A DNA stretch of 41,423 nt from GCA-2701705 sp964342155 (GTDB lineage: Bacteria > Pseudomonadota > Gammaproteobacteria > GCA-002705445 > GCA-002716945). The notes under the pieces are model-generated. The model ran no database searches and had not been told where the DNA came from. It saw only the letters and a program-made list of their open reading frames with translations. Shown here in pieces: positions 25,423-33,685 of this stretch (within the stretch, counting starts at the first letter, position 1; each line of letters opens with the position of its first letter). The stretch spans positions 1-41,423 of the forward strand of contig CAYFEQ010000009.1 in NCBI GenBank assembly GCA_964342155.1, given 5' to 3'. The position numbers were made by a program, and so were the translations under genes.

Positions 25423-26835
25423 ATGGAAATTAATTTAGAATTAGCTAAGGCATTATATATAGGAGCAACCATTTTATTTATACTCACCTTAGGTGGGTTA
25501 AGCAATCAAGAGTCAGCAAGAAAGGGAAACATGTATGGTATGTTTGGAATGAGCATTGCCATCATTGCAACACTTCTCGGCCCACATGTTACCAATAATT
25601 TTTTTCTTATTTTTACTTTAATGGCCTTTGGTGGGTTAATTGGGATCTATTTAGCAAAGAAAGTTCAGATGACACAAATGCCGGAGTTAGTTGCAATTCT
25701 TCATAGCTTAGTCGGAATTGCTGCAGTATTAGTTGGATATGTTAATTTCTTAGATACATCGATTGAATACCAAGGTGTTGAAAAAGTAATCCATGAAATT
25801 GAAATTTATGTAGGTATTTTTATTGGAGCAATAACCTTCTCTGGATCAGTTGTAGCTTTTGGCAAGTTGAGTGGAAGAATGAGTGGCAACCCTTTAATGT
25901 TACCTGCTCGACATTGGCTAAATTTAATTTTGATTTCTGTTATATGTATATATGGATATATATTTGTCATCACAGAAAATGTACCAGACGCACTAACCCC
26001 ATTAATCATCATGACAGTCTTATCTCTGATATTTGGTGTTCATCTAATTATGGCTATTGGTGGCGCAGATATGCCTGTGGCGGTGAGTATGTTAAATAGT
26101 TACTCTGGATGGGCCGCTTCGGTTACCGGCTTTATGTTAGGTAATGATTTATTGATTGTTGTAGGAGCCTTAGTAGGGAGTAGCGGTGCAATTTTAAGTT
26201 ATATTATGTGTCGTGCAATGAACAGGAGTTTCATTTCAGTTATAGCTGGTGGTTTTGGAACTGATAGTTCTTCTGGAAATATGACTTCTAGTGAAGATCA
26301 AGGTGAAGTTAGCCCTATTGAAGCAGATGATGTTTGTGAGTTGTTAATGTCATCAAAGAAGGTAATGATAATCCCAGGATATGGGATGGCAGTGGCGCAA
26401 GCGCAACATACGGTTAATGAAATTGTTAAAGTACTCCAAAGCAAAAAGATTAATGTATCCTTTGCCATCCATCCAGTTGCAGGGAGAATGCCTGGACATA
26501 TGAATGTACTCTTAGCAGAGGCTAAGGTACCATATGATATTGTTTTTGAAATGGATGAGATAAACGAAGATTTCCCAGGGGTGGATACTTCAATCATTAT
26601 AGGGGCAAATGACATAGTGAATCCATCTGCACTAGAAGATCCTAACAGTCCAATTGCTGGTATGCCAGTTTTGGAATGTTGGAAAGGTAAGACTTCGATA
26701 GTTCTTAAAAGAAGTATGGCCACAGGCTATGCAGGAGTCCAAAATCCACTCTTCTTTAAAGATAATACAAGAATGTTATTTGGTGATGCAAAGGCATCAA
26801 TGGATGCTGTTCTTTCAGCCATTCAATCATCATGA
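25423..26835 (+). CDS. pntB: NAD(P) transhydrogenase, beta subunit
   Basis: The 470 residues comprise about eight or nine membrane helices (to about 275) and the NADP-binding domain III, with IPGYGMAVAQAQ, the segment FAIHPVAGRMPGHMNVLLAE and the cofactor-binding loop GANDIVNP. Family length in E. coli is 462. The stop TGA is part of ATGA, whose ATG starts the next gene (a lipoprotein) once the artificial N gap is closed. Confidence 0.96.
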   Translation: MEINLELAKALYIGATILFILTLGGLSNQESARKGNMYGMFGMSIAIIATLLGPHVTNNFFLIFTLMAFGGLIGIYLAKKVQMTQMPELVAILHSLVGIAAVLVGYVNFLDTSIEYQGVEKVIHEIEIYVGIFIGAITFSGSVVAFGKLSGRMSGNPLMLPARHWLNLILISVICIYGYIFVITENVPDALTPLIIMTVLSLIFGVHLIMAIGGADMPVAVSMLNSYSGWAASVTGFMLGNDLLIVVGALVGSSGAILSYIMCRAMNRSFISVIAGGFGTDSSSGNMTSSEDQGEVSPIEADDVCELLMSSKKVMIIPGYGMAVAQAQHTVNEIVKVLQSKKINVSFAIHPVAGRMPGHMNVLLAEAKVPYDIVFEMDEINEDFPGVDTSIIIGANDIVNPSALEDPNSPIAGMPVLECWKGKTSIVLKRSMATGYAGVQNPLFFKDNTRMLFGDAKASMDAVLSAIQSS

Positions 26836-26879
26836 AAAATAAATTTTATTCAATCATTTTAATTTTTCTAATATCAAGT
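26825..26879 (+). repeat. Left copy of a 55-base overlap flanking the N gap
   Basis: These 55 bases are identical to 26980-27034. The copy contains the pntB stop and the first 16 codons of the following lipoprotein gene, so it is not a natural duplication but the unmerged end of one contig. Confidence 0.93.
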
Positions 26880-26979
26880 NNNNNNNNNNNNNNNNNNNNN
26901 NNNNNNNNNNNNNNNNNNNNNNNNNNNNNNNNNNNNNNNNNNNNNNNNNNNNNNNNNNNNNNNNNNNNNNNNNNNNNNN
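26880..26979. other. Assembly gap of exactly 100 N
   Basis: The run is a fixed-size scaffolding placeholder. Because the bases on both sides are the same 55-mer, the two contigs overlap and nothing is missing. Removing the Ns and one copy leaves one intact pntB-lipoprotein junction. Coordinates downstream should shrink by 155. Confidence 0.95.
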
Positions 26980-26986
26980 AATCATC

Positions 26987-27433
26987 ATGAAAAATAAATT
27001 TTATTCAATCATTTTAATTTTTCTAATATCAAGTTGTGCATCAACACCAGATGGGCCTGTTACTTTGCAAATGAATATTGATACAGTAAATAAAAATGAA
27101 GAAGGCATTAAAGCAGAATGTACTTTATTTTCTACCACAACTAAGTTGAGCATAGAAACTCCAGCAGAAATTTTGTATAAAGCAAACTGTGGTCCTATTA
27201 ATATATTTTGTGTAAAAGGAGATCTACAAGGTGAGGTTGGGATTTTTCCGTTGGATGATGATCAGCTTGTTGATGAAAACTTTATCCTTTCAACAGGGCT
27301 AGGATATGCATTTGATAGAATGGTTGATACCATGACACCTTTTGGAGCTTTTTTAAATTATACGTCCATCTTTCAATCAGATGATGGTGAAAGCTGCAGA
27401 ATACCTAAAAAGGTTGTAGTTACATTAGAATAA
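26987..27433 (+). CDS. Predicted lipoprotein of unknown function, coupled to pntB
   Basis: A 148-residue protein with a lipoprotein signal (FLISSC, Cys 17). The mature part has alternating beta-like segments (VTLQMNIDTVN, IKAECTLFSTTTKLSIETP, KVVVTLE) and several cysteines, including NCGPINIFCVKGD, consistent with a small beta-sandwich in the periplasm. The motif CxLxxxxTKLSIETP resembles the segments of other uncharacterised envelope lipoproteins, but I do not recognise a named family. After gap removal its ATG overlaps the pntB stop by four bases, so it is made from the pntAB message. Confidence 0.75.
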   Translation: MKNKFYSIILIFLISSCASTPDGPVTLQMNIDTVNKNEEGIKAECTLFSTTTKLSIETPAEILYKANCGPINIFCVKGDLQGEVGIFPLDDDQLVDENFILSTGLGYAFDRMVDTMTPFGAFLNYTSIFQSDDGESCRIPKKVVVTLE

Positions 27434-27452
27434 TTCAGTCAATCAAATAGTT

Positions 27453-27476
27453 TATAATTTTGGTTTAGTGCTAAAC
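27453..27476 (+). promoter_or_regulatory. -10 element and start-site inverted repeat before a small membrane protein gene
   Basis: TATAAT at 27453-27458 is followed by GTTTAG-TG-CTAAAC (27463-27476), which would cover the transcription start. It can be an operator or a small 5' hairpin. The -35 region is poor. Confidence 0.35.
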
Positions 27477-27483
27477 TAAAAAT

Positions 27484-27690
27484 ATGTTACTAATTATAAT
27501 CAGTTTAGTTTTTTTTGGTGCTGTAGGTTATTTTGTCTACAACATTAGCCAGTGTGTTGCTGGAATCTTTAAACTCAATACTTTCTTGGATTCTAAGGTT
27601 TATGGAGTATTGGGAGTTGTAGTATATGTTTATTTGGTTTATACCAATCAGGCTGTTCTTCTTGAAGCCATGATGAAGCCAATCAGCTAA
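27484..27690 (+). CDS. Small membrane protein, 68 residues
   Basis: Two hydrophobic segments are predicted, about 1-20 (MLLIIISLVFFGAVGYFVY) and 38-58 (KVYGVLGVVVYVYLVYT). The frame follows its own TATAAT and ends sharing bases with the ogt stop on the other strand (CTAA). There is no clear Shine-Dalgarno. No family is recognised. The well-formed two-helix pattern and the exact fit between neighbours argue that it is real. Confidence 0.6.
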   Translation: MLLIIISLVFFGAVGYFVYNISQCVAGIFKLNTFLDSKVYGVLGVVVYVYLVYTNQAVLLEAMMKPIS

Positions 27691-28133
27691 TTTACTTCGA
27701 GAGACAGCAACCTATCTTTTTGTACTATGCCTCCAAATGAGGAGAACCCACCAATATTACCAGATTTTGAAATGACTCTATGACAAGGAATAATCAGTAG
27801 ACAAGGATTTGCGCCACATGCATTACCAACAGCTCTTGGAGCGTTATTGACTTTTTTCGCCACGTCAGAATAGGTAGCAGTTTGCCCATATTTGATTGTT
27901 GAAATTTGTTTCCAAACTTTTTTTTGAAAATCAGTGCCACTTGGCTCTATAAGAAAACTGAATCGCATTCTCTGCTGATTCAAATATTCTAAAATCTCTT
28001 TTTTTGCTTTTAAGAGATTGCTGTTTTTTGTAGATTTTAGTTTGCGTTTTGTAAATAGTATTTTTGTTATTTTCCCATTGTTCTCTTCTATCATCATATT
28101 TGAAAAAACAGTTTTGAAGATAACCAAGCTCAT
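27687..28133 (-). CDS. ogt: Methylated-DNA--[protein]-cysteine S-methyltransferase
   Basis: Removes alkyl groups from O6-alkylguanine by transfer to its own Cys. The active site is in LIIPCHRVI, preceded by the DNA-binding helix region YSDVAKKVNNAPRAVGNACGANP and followed by GGFSSFGG. I place the start at ATG 28133, one base after the MORN stop codon; this gives 148 aa and a normal Ogt N terminus (MSLVIFKTVFSN). A frame open to 28193 adds residues only by running into the MORN gene. Confidence 0.93.
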   Translation of the reverse strand: MSLVIFKTVFSNMMIEENNGKITKILFTKRKLKSTKNSNLLKAKKEILEYLNQQRMRFSFLIEPSGTDFQKKVWKQISTIKYGQTATYSDVAKKVNNAPRAVGNACGANPCLLIIPCHRVISKSGNIGGFSSFGGIVQKDRLLSLEVN

Positions 28134-28134
28134 T

Positions 28135-28566
28135 TTAGATAATCTTGAATAAGCTAAGCATCCACCATAGTAGAAAAGAAGCCATGAATCCAATTACAAC
28201 TAGATTAATTAGAAACGTAACCAATCTGAAATTAGTACCTTCGCTTTGATTTTGTTTATTGACGAACTGACCGTTTTCCCAAACCCCACTGTAGGTATCA
28301 CCGTTTGTATATGTCCATACTCCATTGCCATAAGGTTTGCCATGTTTGTATTCACCAGTATATGTTTTGCCATTTGGAAAAGTTGCTATACCTGGTCCAT
28401 GAGGAACATCATCTTCCCATAATCCATCATACTTCCTTCCATTTATTGAAGTGAGGATACCTTTACCATGTTTGCGTTCATTTTTGAATTCACCCTCATA
28501 GCTATCACCATTTTCTAGAATTTGAATACCAATAGATTTCTTTTTATCTGAGTAGGTGATTGTCAT
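28135..28566 (-). CDS. MORN-repeat protein with C-terminal membrane anchor
   Basis: Four MORN-type repeats of about 23 residues follow each other: GDSYEGEFKNERKHGKGIL, KYDGLWEDDVPHGPGIATF, TYTGEYKHGKPYGNGVWTY and TYSGVWENGQ. A hydrophobic segment (about 118-140) ends the 143-residue protein, so the repeats are tethered to the membrane by the C terminus; no signal peptide is seen, which suggests that they face the cytoplasm. MORN repeats are structural and often bind lipids or proteins. Function unknown. The gene lies one base from ogt. Confidence 0.87.
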   Translation of the reverse strand: MTITYSDKKKSIGIQILENGDSYEGEFKNERKHGKGILTSINGRKYDGLWEDDVPHGPGIATFPNGKTYTGEYKHGKPYGNGVWTYTNGDTYSGVWENGQFVNKQNQSEGTNFRLVTFLINLVVIGFMASFLLWWMLSLFKII

Positions 28567-28602
28567 TTCTATATCTCAACATAAAGAATGGCGAAAGTAT
28601 AA

Positions 28603-30681
28603 CTATGCTTTTCTAATTTGGGCTAAAACAGTATAGAAAATTGGGCCATCTCCCATATCGGTGACGTCTTGGGTATTTAATGCATTGGCATTCACCCCAT
28701 TTTTAACCAGCGAACCTTTGTATTGCTTTTGAGTTGAGGCTACTCCATCCAACATAGAATCCATGATAACTGCATGAGCATAGGTCTCACCGATATCATT
28801 ATAAATTCTACAAAGATCGCCATCTTTTATTCTTCTTTTCTCTGCATCCTTTCTAGAAATTTCAATCGTAGGCCTAGATGCCATTTCTCTTAACCTTTTT
28901 ACTGGTACAAAGGAATTGCCAATGAATTGATGAGTTGCTGGGCTTAAAATCTGAATCGGATATTTTTTTCTAAGTTTCTTGTTGGTAAATTCCTCATGAT
29001 GTTCAGGGTACGGGCCAAGACCAATTTTCTCCGTATCCTCTGAATAGATTTGAATCTTCCCATCTTTGGTAGGCCAACCTTTTTTTAAATAATCTCTTCT
29101 TTTATTATTAACATCCCCTTTCATCCATCCCTTCTTTTTGAGTTTTTCATAAGTGATGCCCGTAAAGAGTGGATTATGTTTTGGGTCAATCATATTCTTA
29201 ATCATACTTTCATCGGTTTCAGTAAAACATTTCTCTTTATAACCCATATATTTGGCAAGGATCCGGAAGGTATCTTGGTTAGATTTACTCTCACCCAGTG
29301 GTTTTATAGCTGGTTGTGACAGAGAAAAATAATAATGACCATAAGGTGCATTCAAATCGAGATGTTCAAGCGCTGTGTCTGCTGGTAGTACAACGTCAGC
29401 ATAGTCACAACTATCAGTCCAGAAAGTTTCATGAACAACCGTAAATAAATCTTGCCTTATTAACCCCTTCCTTACATCGGTGGTATCTGGTGCACAGTTT
29501 GCGATATCTGAATTCCAGACAAACAAAGCTTTTATAGGAGGGTTAAGTTTTTTGTCATTCAATGCATTACCAATCTGTATCATATTGATTGATCTTGGTT
29601 CTCTTTTATTTAATAAAGCAGGTTTTTGAAGTTTATTTAAATCAACATTCCACATCTCCTCAATGGAGCCAACAAAAACACCTGAACTCTTATTTCTCCA
29701 TGCACCTGTTATTGCTGGTAGAAGCATGATTGCCCTAACCATCATTCCACCATTTCTGTGACGGTTCAGACCGTAGTTAGGTCTAATGTAAGATTTTTTG
29801 GTAGAACTATATTCTGTAGCAAGTTTTATTATGGTTTCTTTTTTTATCCCTGTAATCCTTGCAACTTTCTCAGGCGTGTATTTGGGCAGAATTTTTTTGA
29901 GAAACTCTTCATGACCTGTCGTAAATTTTTTTAAAAAAGCAGCATCATGTTTTTTCTTTTTGACAATTACATGCATCATACCTAGTGCTAAAGCAGCATC
30001 AGTTCCGGGTTTAGGTTGAATATGCCAATCACAAAGTGCAGAAGTCCTGGTTTCTCTAGGATCAATACAAATAATTTTTGCACCTCTTTTTTTAGCTTCT
30101 TCTACAAAAGGCACCATGTGAACATGAGTGGAAACTATATTGGTTCCCCAGAGAATAATATAATCATTGTTTGGAACTTCATCAATGGCAGGGCCACAGG
30201 CTGCTCCATAAGTATAGATGCCCGCAGTAGAAGCGGCTGCAATACAGATGGTTCTACCAAGTCTCGCTGCTCCCATCTTGTTCCAGAACCTTTCTGACAT
30301 CCCCCAGTAACCAAGCATCCCAAGAGTGCCTGAATAACTATAGGGTTGAATAGCATCTCCTCCATATTTTTTTTCTACAGTTTTTAATTTTTTTGTGATG
30401 AGTTTTAATGCATGATCCCAACTTACTCTTTTAAGTTTTCCTTTCTTGCCTTTAGGCCCAATTCTAATGTGTGGATATAAAACTCTGTTCTCGTTATAAA
30501 CTAAATCTAGATAGTGGTTAACTTTGTTACATAAAAAACCCTTAGTAATAGGATGAGTAGAATCACCCTTTAGAGCTACTGCTTTTTTTAGTGAAGTATC
30601 AACAGTTACATTCAAACTACACGTATCTGGACAATCATGTGGGCAAGTGACATTCACATTTTTAAATTTAGATTTCAGCAT
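28603..30681 (-). CDS. Molybdopterin (bis-MGD) oxidoreductase with N-terminal 4Fe-4S cluster
   Basis: The N terminus has Cys 13, 17, 21 and 51 (CPHDCPDTC and FLCNKV), the 4Fe-4S motif of the DMSO reductase superfamily. Typical molybdopterin-binding segments follow: ILWGTNIVSTHVHMVP, ICIDPRETRTS, GTDAALALGMMH and the C-terminal cofactor cap (RPTIEISRKDAEKRRIKDGD). There is no Tat or Sec signal, so it is probably cytoplasmic. The molybdenum ligand cannot be fixed by eye. Length is 692 aa. It overlaps its upstream partner, a GltD-like flavoprotein with ferredoxin domains, by 14 bases. This suggests a soluble two-subunit enzyme using NAD(P)H; formate dehydrogenase-like or an N-/S-oxide reductase role cannot be separated. 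Confidence 0.9.
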   Translation of the reverse strand: MLKSKFKNVNVTCPHDCPDTCSLNVTVDTSLKKAVALKGDSTHPITKGFLCNKVNHYLDLVYNENRVLYPHIRIGPKGKKGKLKRVSWDHALKLITKKLKTVEKKYGGDAIQPYSYSGTLGMLGYWGMSERFWNKMGAARLGRTICIAAASTAGIYTYGAACGPAIDEVPNNDYIILWGTNIVSTHVHMVPFVEEAKKRGAKIICIDPRETRTSALCDWHIQPKPGTDAALALGMMHVIVKKKKHDAAFLKKFTTGHEEFLKKILPKYTPEKVARITGIKKETIIKLATEYSSTKKSYIRPNYGLNRHRNGGMMVRAIMLLPAITGAWRNKSSGVFVGSIEEMWNVDLNKLQKPALLNKREPRSINMIQIGNALNDKKLNPPIKALFVWNSDIANCAPDTTDVRKGLIRQDLFTVVHETFWTDSCDYADVVLPADTALEHLDLNAPYGHYYFSLSQPAIKPLGESKSNQDTFRILAKYMGYKEKCFTETDESMIKNMIDPKHNPLFTGITYEKLKKKGWMKGDVNNKRRDYLKKGWPTKDGKIQIYSEDTEKIGLGPYPEHHEEFTNKKLRKKYPIQILSPATHQFIGNSFVPVKRLREMASRPTIEISRKDAEKRRIKDGDLCRIYNDIGETYAHAVIMDSMLDGVASTQKQYKGSLVKNGVNANALNTQDVTDMGDGPIFYTVLAQIRKA

Positions 30682-32434
30682 TTATTCTTTTCTCGATTTT
30701 TTGTATTGTTATAGCATTAGTCGGACATACCCTTTCACACTCCCCACATCGGACACATTTTTTATGGTCAATGTATAGCTTGCCATGATATATACCATTG
30801 GTTTTTAGAGCATCAATTCTAGAATATGAAACTTCACCCGTTTCATGAGTAGAGGTTTTATCGGTTTCAACAATACAATTCTCCACAGGTTTTACCAAAA
30901 GACATTCATCGCATAAAACACAAAGGGTATTATCAATTTCAAATTTATAATGGCACAGGTAGCACCTAGATGCTTCATTAGTAGATTGCGATCTATTAAA
31001 GCCCAATTCTACCTCTTTAGAAAAGCTTCTTTCTTTAAATTTAAGTGTAGACATTTTATTAATTGGTATATAGTTCATCTCTAAGTTGCGATTAGTAGTT
31101 TTTATATCATTTACAAATACACTTTCTTTTTTTAGTTTTCTCTTCATCAAATGATTATCAACAGTATCAGCGGCAGCTTTAGCATGACCTATAGCATCTA
31201 TGAGAGTAGTTGCTCCAAGAGCATAGTCTCCGGCTACAAAAATATTTTTCTGTAGTTTGAAATTAATGATAGAGTTTTTAATTTTTTGTTTATGGAGGTT
31301 TATTTTTTTAATCGTCTCTAAATCTTGCTTTTGCCCAATTGCTAAGATTACATGATCTGTTTTTATTGTAAATTTTGAACCTCTTATATCAGTTAATTTT
31401 ATTCTCCCTTTAATTTTTTTTATTTTAGTTTTGATAAGCTCAAGACCAACTAATTTATTATTTTTTAAAACTAAATCTATAGGCCGTGCGTTGAATTTCA
31501 TCACCCCTTTTTCATTTCTTAATTCTTCTAGTTCCCCAGGAAGAATGACTAAATCTCCTATATCTCTCCTATAAAATGTTTTTACTGAAGATGCTCCAAG
31601 CCTCAGGGCAGTTCGTGAACAATCCATGGCAGTATATCCGCCACCAATTACAACTACATTTTTACCAACAAATTTTGAATTTTGTTCATTGGTTCTCAAA
31701 AGAAAATCAAGCCCATCTTCAACTTGTTCACAACCAGAAAAGACAGCATTTATTTTATTTGGTTTGAGCGTTCCCATTGCCAAGACAACTGCATCATATT
31801 GTTGAGCTAAAATATCAAGTTCACGCTGGGTAGCAATGTTAAATCGACAAAAAATTTTAATACCCATTTCTGTTATTTGTTTAATTTCTTTTTCAATTAC
31901 CTTTCTAGGTAGTCTAAAAACAGGTATACCCTGATTGAGCATGCCTCCAGGTGATTTATGCTTTTCAAAAACATCAACATCATGACCAAATCTTTTTAAT
32001 TCTCTGGCACAAGTTAAGCCAGCAACGCCTGAACCAATCACAGCAATTTTTTTATTTGTTTTAGGAGCTAAAGTTTTAACTTTAAATGTTTTTGACTTTG
32101 ATTTGTGATCACCAGATGATCTTTTTGAAAAACAAATAGCTAGAGAATCACCATTATTATCCTCTGCATGCCGGCAACCGTCCTCGCATGGTCTCGAGCA
32201 TACCCTTCCTAGTATTTCAGGAAAGACGTTATCCTCAAGATTTATTTGATAGGCTTTATCAAAATCTTTTTTGTAAATTGCTTCTAGGTAACCAGGTATG
32301 TCTGTATCAGCTGGACAAGCAGTACGGCATGGTACACTATCTGCATACCATCTAAAATCTTTAGTATCAGTAGAGAACCCTCTAATCTGATTTAAAGCAG
32401 ATTCATGTTGGGCAAAAAAATTTTTTTTCATCAC
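30668..32434 (-). CDS. GltD-like NAD(P)-dependent flavoprotein fused to ferredoxin domains
   Basis: The order is: an N-terminal Fe-S dihydropyrimidine-dehydrogenase/GltD type domain (PCRTACPADTDIPGYL, RVCSRPCEDGCR), an FAD loop VIGSGVAGLTCARELKRFG (about residue 130), an NAD(P) loop VVVIGGGYTAMDC, and a second FAD segment GDYALGATTLIDAIGHAKAA. From about residue 490 come Cys clusters (CYLCHYKFE, LCVLCDEC) and a ferredoxin motif KKCVRCGECERVCPTN. The 588-residue protein can move electrons from NAD(P)H through FAD to Fe-S clusters, and the overlapping molybdoenzyme gene is the likely acceptor. Glutamate synthase itself is not encoded here, so it is not GltD proper. Confidence 0.9.
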   Translation of the reverse strand: MMKKNFFAQHESALNQIRGFSTDTKDFRWYADSVPCRTACPADTDIPGYLEAIYKKDFDKAYQINLEDNVFPEILGRVCSRPCEDGCRHAEDNNGDSLAICFSKRSSGDHKSKSKTFKVKTLAPKTNKKIAVIGSGVAGLTCARELKRFGHDVDVFEKHKSPGGMLNQGIPVFRLPRKVIEKEIKQITEMGIKIFCRFNIATQRELDILAQQYDAVVLAMGTLKPNKINAVFSGCEQVEDGLDFLLRTNEQNSKFVGKNVVVIGGGYTAMDCSRTALRLGASSVKTFYRRDIGDLVILPGELEELRNEKGVMKFNARPIDLVLKNNKLVGLELIKTKIKKIKGRIKLTDIRGSKFTIKTDHVILAIGQKQDLETIKKINLHKQKIKNSIINFKLQKNIFVAGDYALGATTLIDAIGHAKAAADTVDNHLMKRKLKKESVFVNDIKTTNRNLEMNYIPINKMSTLKFKERSFSKEVELGFNRSQSTNEASRCYLCHYKFEIDNTLCVLCDECLLVKPVENCIVETDKTSTHETGEVSYSRIDALKTNGIYHGKLYIDHKKCVRCGECERVCPTNAITIQKIEKRINAEI

Positions 32435-32579
32435 TCCCCTTAAATTACTTTATCATAATTTTTTGTTTTTCATGTATATAAGTATTTTAGTTTTTTCTAA
32501 CAGAAAGCCTAAAAGATTAGATTTTTTCATATAAATATGTGATATTGATAGTTCAATTAAATTTAATTGGGGGATAATT

Positions 32580-33185
32580 ATGGATTGGAAAGTAGCAGGA
32601 GACTACGCAGAAAGTTGTAACTGCGATATGGTCTGTCCTTGTATTTACTTACAGCCCGCATCAATGGGTCCTTGCAATGCAATGCTTGTCTGGGACATTA
32701 AAGAAGGTCACTGTGATGATGTCAAACTTGATGGAGTAAAGGTTTCTGCCTTCCTTCAAGCTGGATCAGCAGCTCTTACAGAAGGAAACTGTAAGTTAGC
32801 CCTCTATATTGATGAAAGCGCATCTGATGAGCAAGCTGCAGCTATTGAAAAGTTGTGGGGTGGACAAGGCGGTGGACACCTTGGTGTTATCGCAAGCCTT
32901 GTTTCAGATCTCGTTGGTGTGAAAAGAGCTAAAATTGACTGTGATATTACCGGTGCCGATAAAACTTTGAAAGTGGATGGTGCTGGAGGATGGAGTATGA
33001 GTGGTGTTGCTAATGCTGATGGCAAAATAGCACATTGTGATAATCATCCTTTAGAGGTAAACCCAGGATGTGGTGGTGTTGATATAAACAAAACCAGTAA
33101 TCAAGATTATGATGACCATGGTCTTAGCTGGAACACCAAACCTGATCGTGTTGGTTTATCGGGTAAATTCAGTTACCAGCCTTAA
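32580..33185 (+). CDS. DUF1326 family protein
   Basis: The 201-residue protein begins with the family hallmark GDYAESCNCDMVCPCIY, a cysteine cluster that may bind metal, and has MGPCNAMLVW and later single cysteines. No signal peptide or membrane segment. The function of the family is not known. A strong GGGGGA precedes the ATG, codons are visibly richer in G and C than in neighbouring genes, and a strong terminator follows within 16 bases. These suggest a highly expressed single-gene unit. Confidence 0.88.
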   Translation: MDWKVAGDYAESCNCDMVCPCIYLQPASMGPCNAMLVWDIKEGHCDDVKLDGVKVSAFLQAGSAALTEGNCKLALYIDESASDEQAAAIEKLWGGQGGGHLGVIASLVSDLVGVKRAKIDCDITGADKTLKVDGAGGWSMSGVANADGKIAHCDNHPLEVNPGCGGVDINKTSNQDYDDHGLSWNTKPDRVGLSGKFSYQP

Positions 33186-33201
33186 AATATAGGCAGATAT
33201 T

Positions 33202-33230
33202 AAAAAGAGGGTTTTTATAACCCTCTTTTT
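33202..33230. terminator. Strong bidirectional terminator between the DUF1326 gene and yjbQ
   Basis: AAAAAGAGGGTT (33202-33213) pairs with AACCCTCTTTTT (33219-33230) around a 5-base loop, with T-runs on both strands. It ends right against the yjbQ stop codon at 33231 and serves both converging genes. Confidence 0.88.
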
Positions 33231-33650
33231 TTATTCCCCAATTATATGTAATTGTATAGTTCGTAAGTGAGTTTTACTACGATGCTCAAACAAGAAAATG
33301 CCTTGCCATGTGCCTAATTCAAGCTTGTTATTCACAATAGGAATGCTCAAATGTGTAGATGTAAGAGCTGAACGAATGTGTGCACTCATATCATCTGGAC
33401 CTTCTGTTTTATGTCTGTAGAGACTTAAGTCCTGTGGCGCTAACTTGTTAAAAAAATTTTCTAAATCATAAAGTACATCAGGGTCAGCATTTTCTTGGAT
33501 CAAAAGTGAAGCACTAGTATGTTTAATATAAAGTGTGGCAAGGCCATTATTTATATGATGATTTGAGAGTTCTTTCATAACATCATCGGTAAACTCTGTT
33601 AACTTACCTGGACTAGAATCAATATTTATCTTAGTAAAAAACTGTTTCAT
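33231..33650 (-). CDS. yjbQ: YjbQ/UPF0047 family protein
   Basis: The 139 residues match the family: HTSASLLIQENADPDVLYDL, HKTEGPDDMSAHIRSAL and LGTWQGIFLFEHR contain the conserved His, Asp and Glu residues of a small beta-rich trimer. The E. coli protein has low thiamin phosphate synthase activity; the physiological job is not settled. It is divergent from the TPR gene by 35 bases. Confidence 0.92.
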   Translation of the reverse strand: MKQFFTKINIDSSPGKLTEFTDDVMKELSNHHINNGLATLYIKHTSASLLIQENADPDVLYDLENFFNKLAPQDLSLYRHKTEGPDDMSAHIRSALTSTHLSIPIVNNKLELGTWQGIFLFEHRSKTHLRTIQLHIIGE

Positions 33651-33685
33651 AAGTTACTATTTATTAATTATAAAAATAACATTAT

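Noticed and set aside
26832..26879. A second, truncated copy of the lipoprotein gene right after pntB
   Set aside because: It is the same 55-base contig end that is repeated after the N run; treating it as a pseudogene or repeat would be an assembly artefact.
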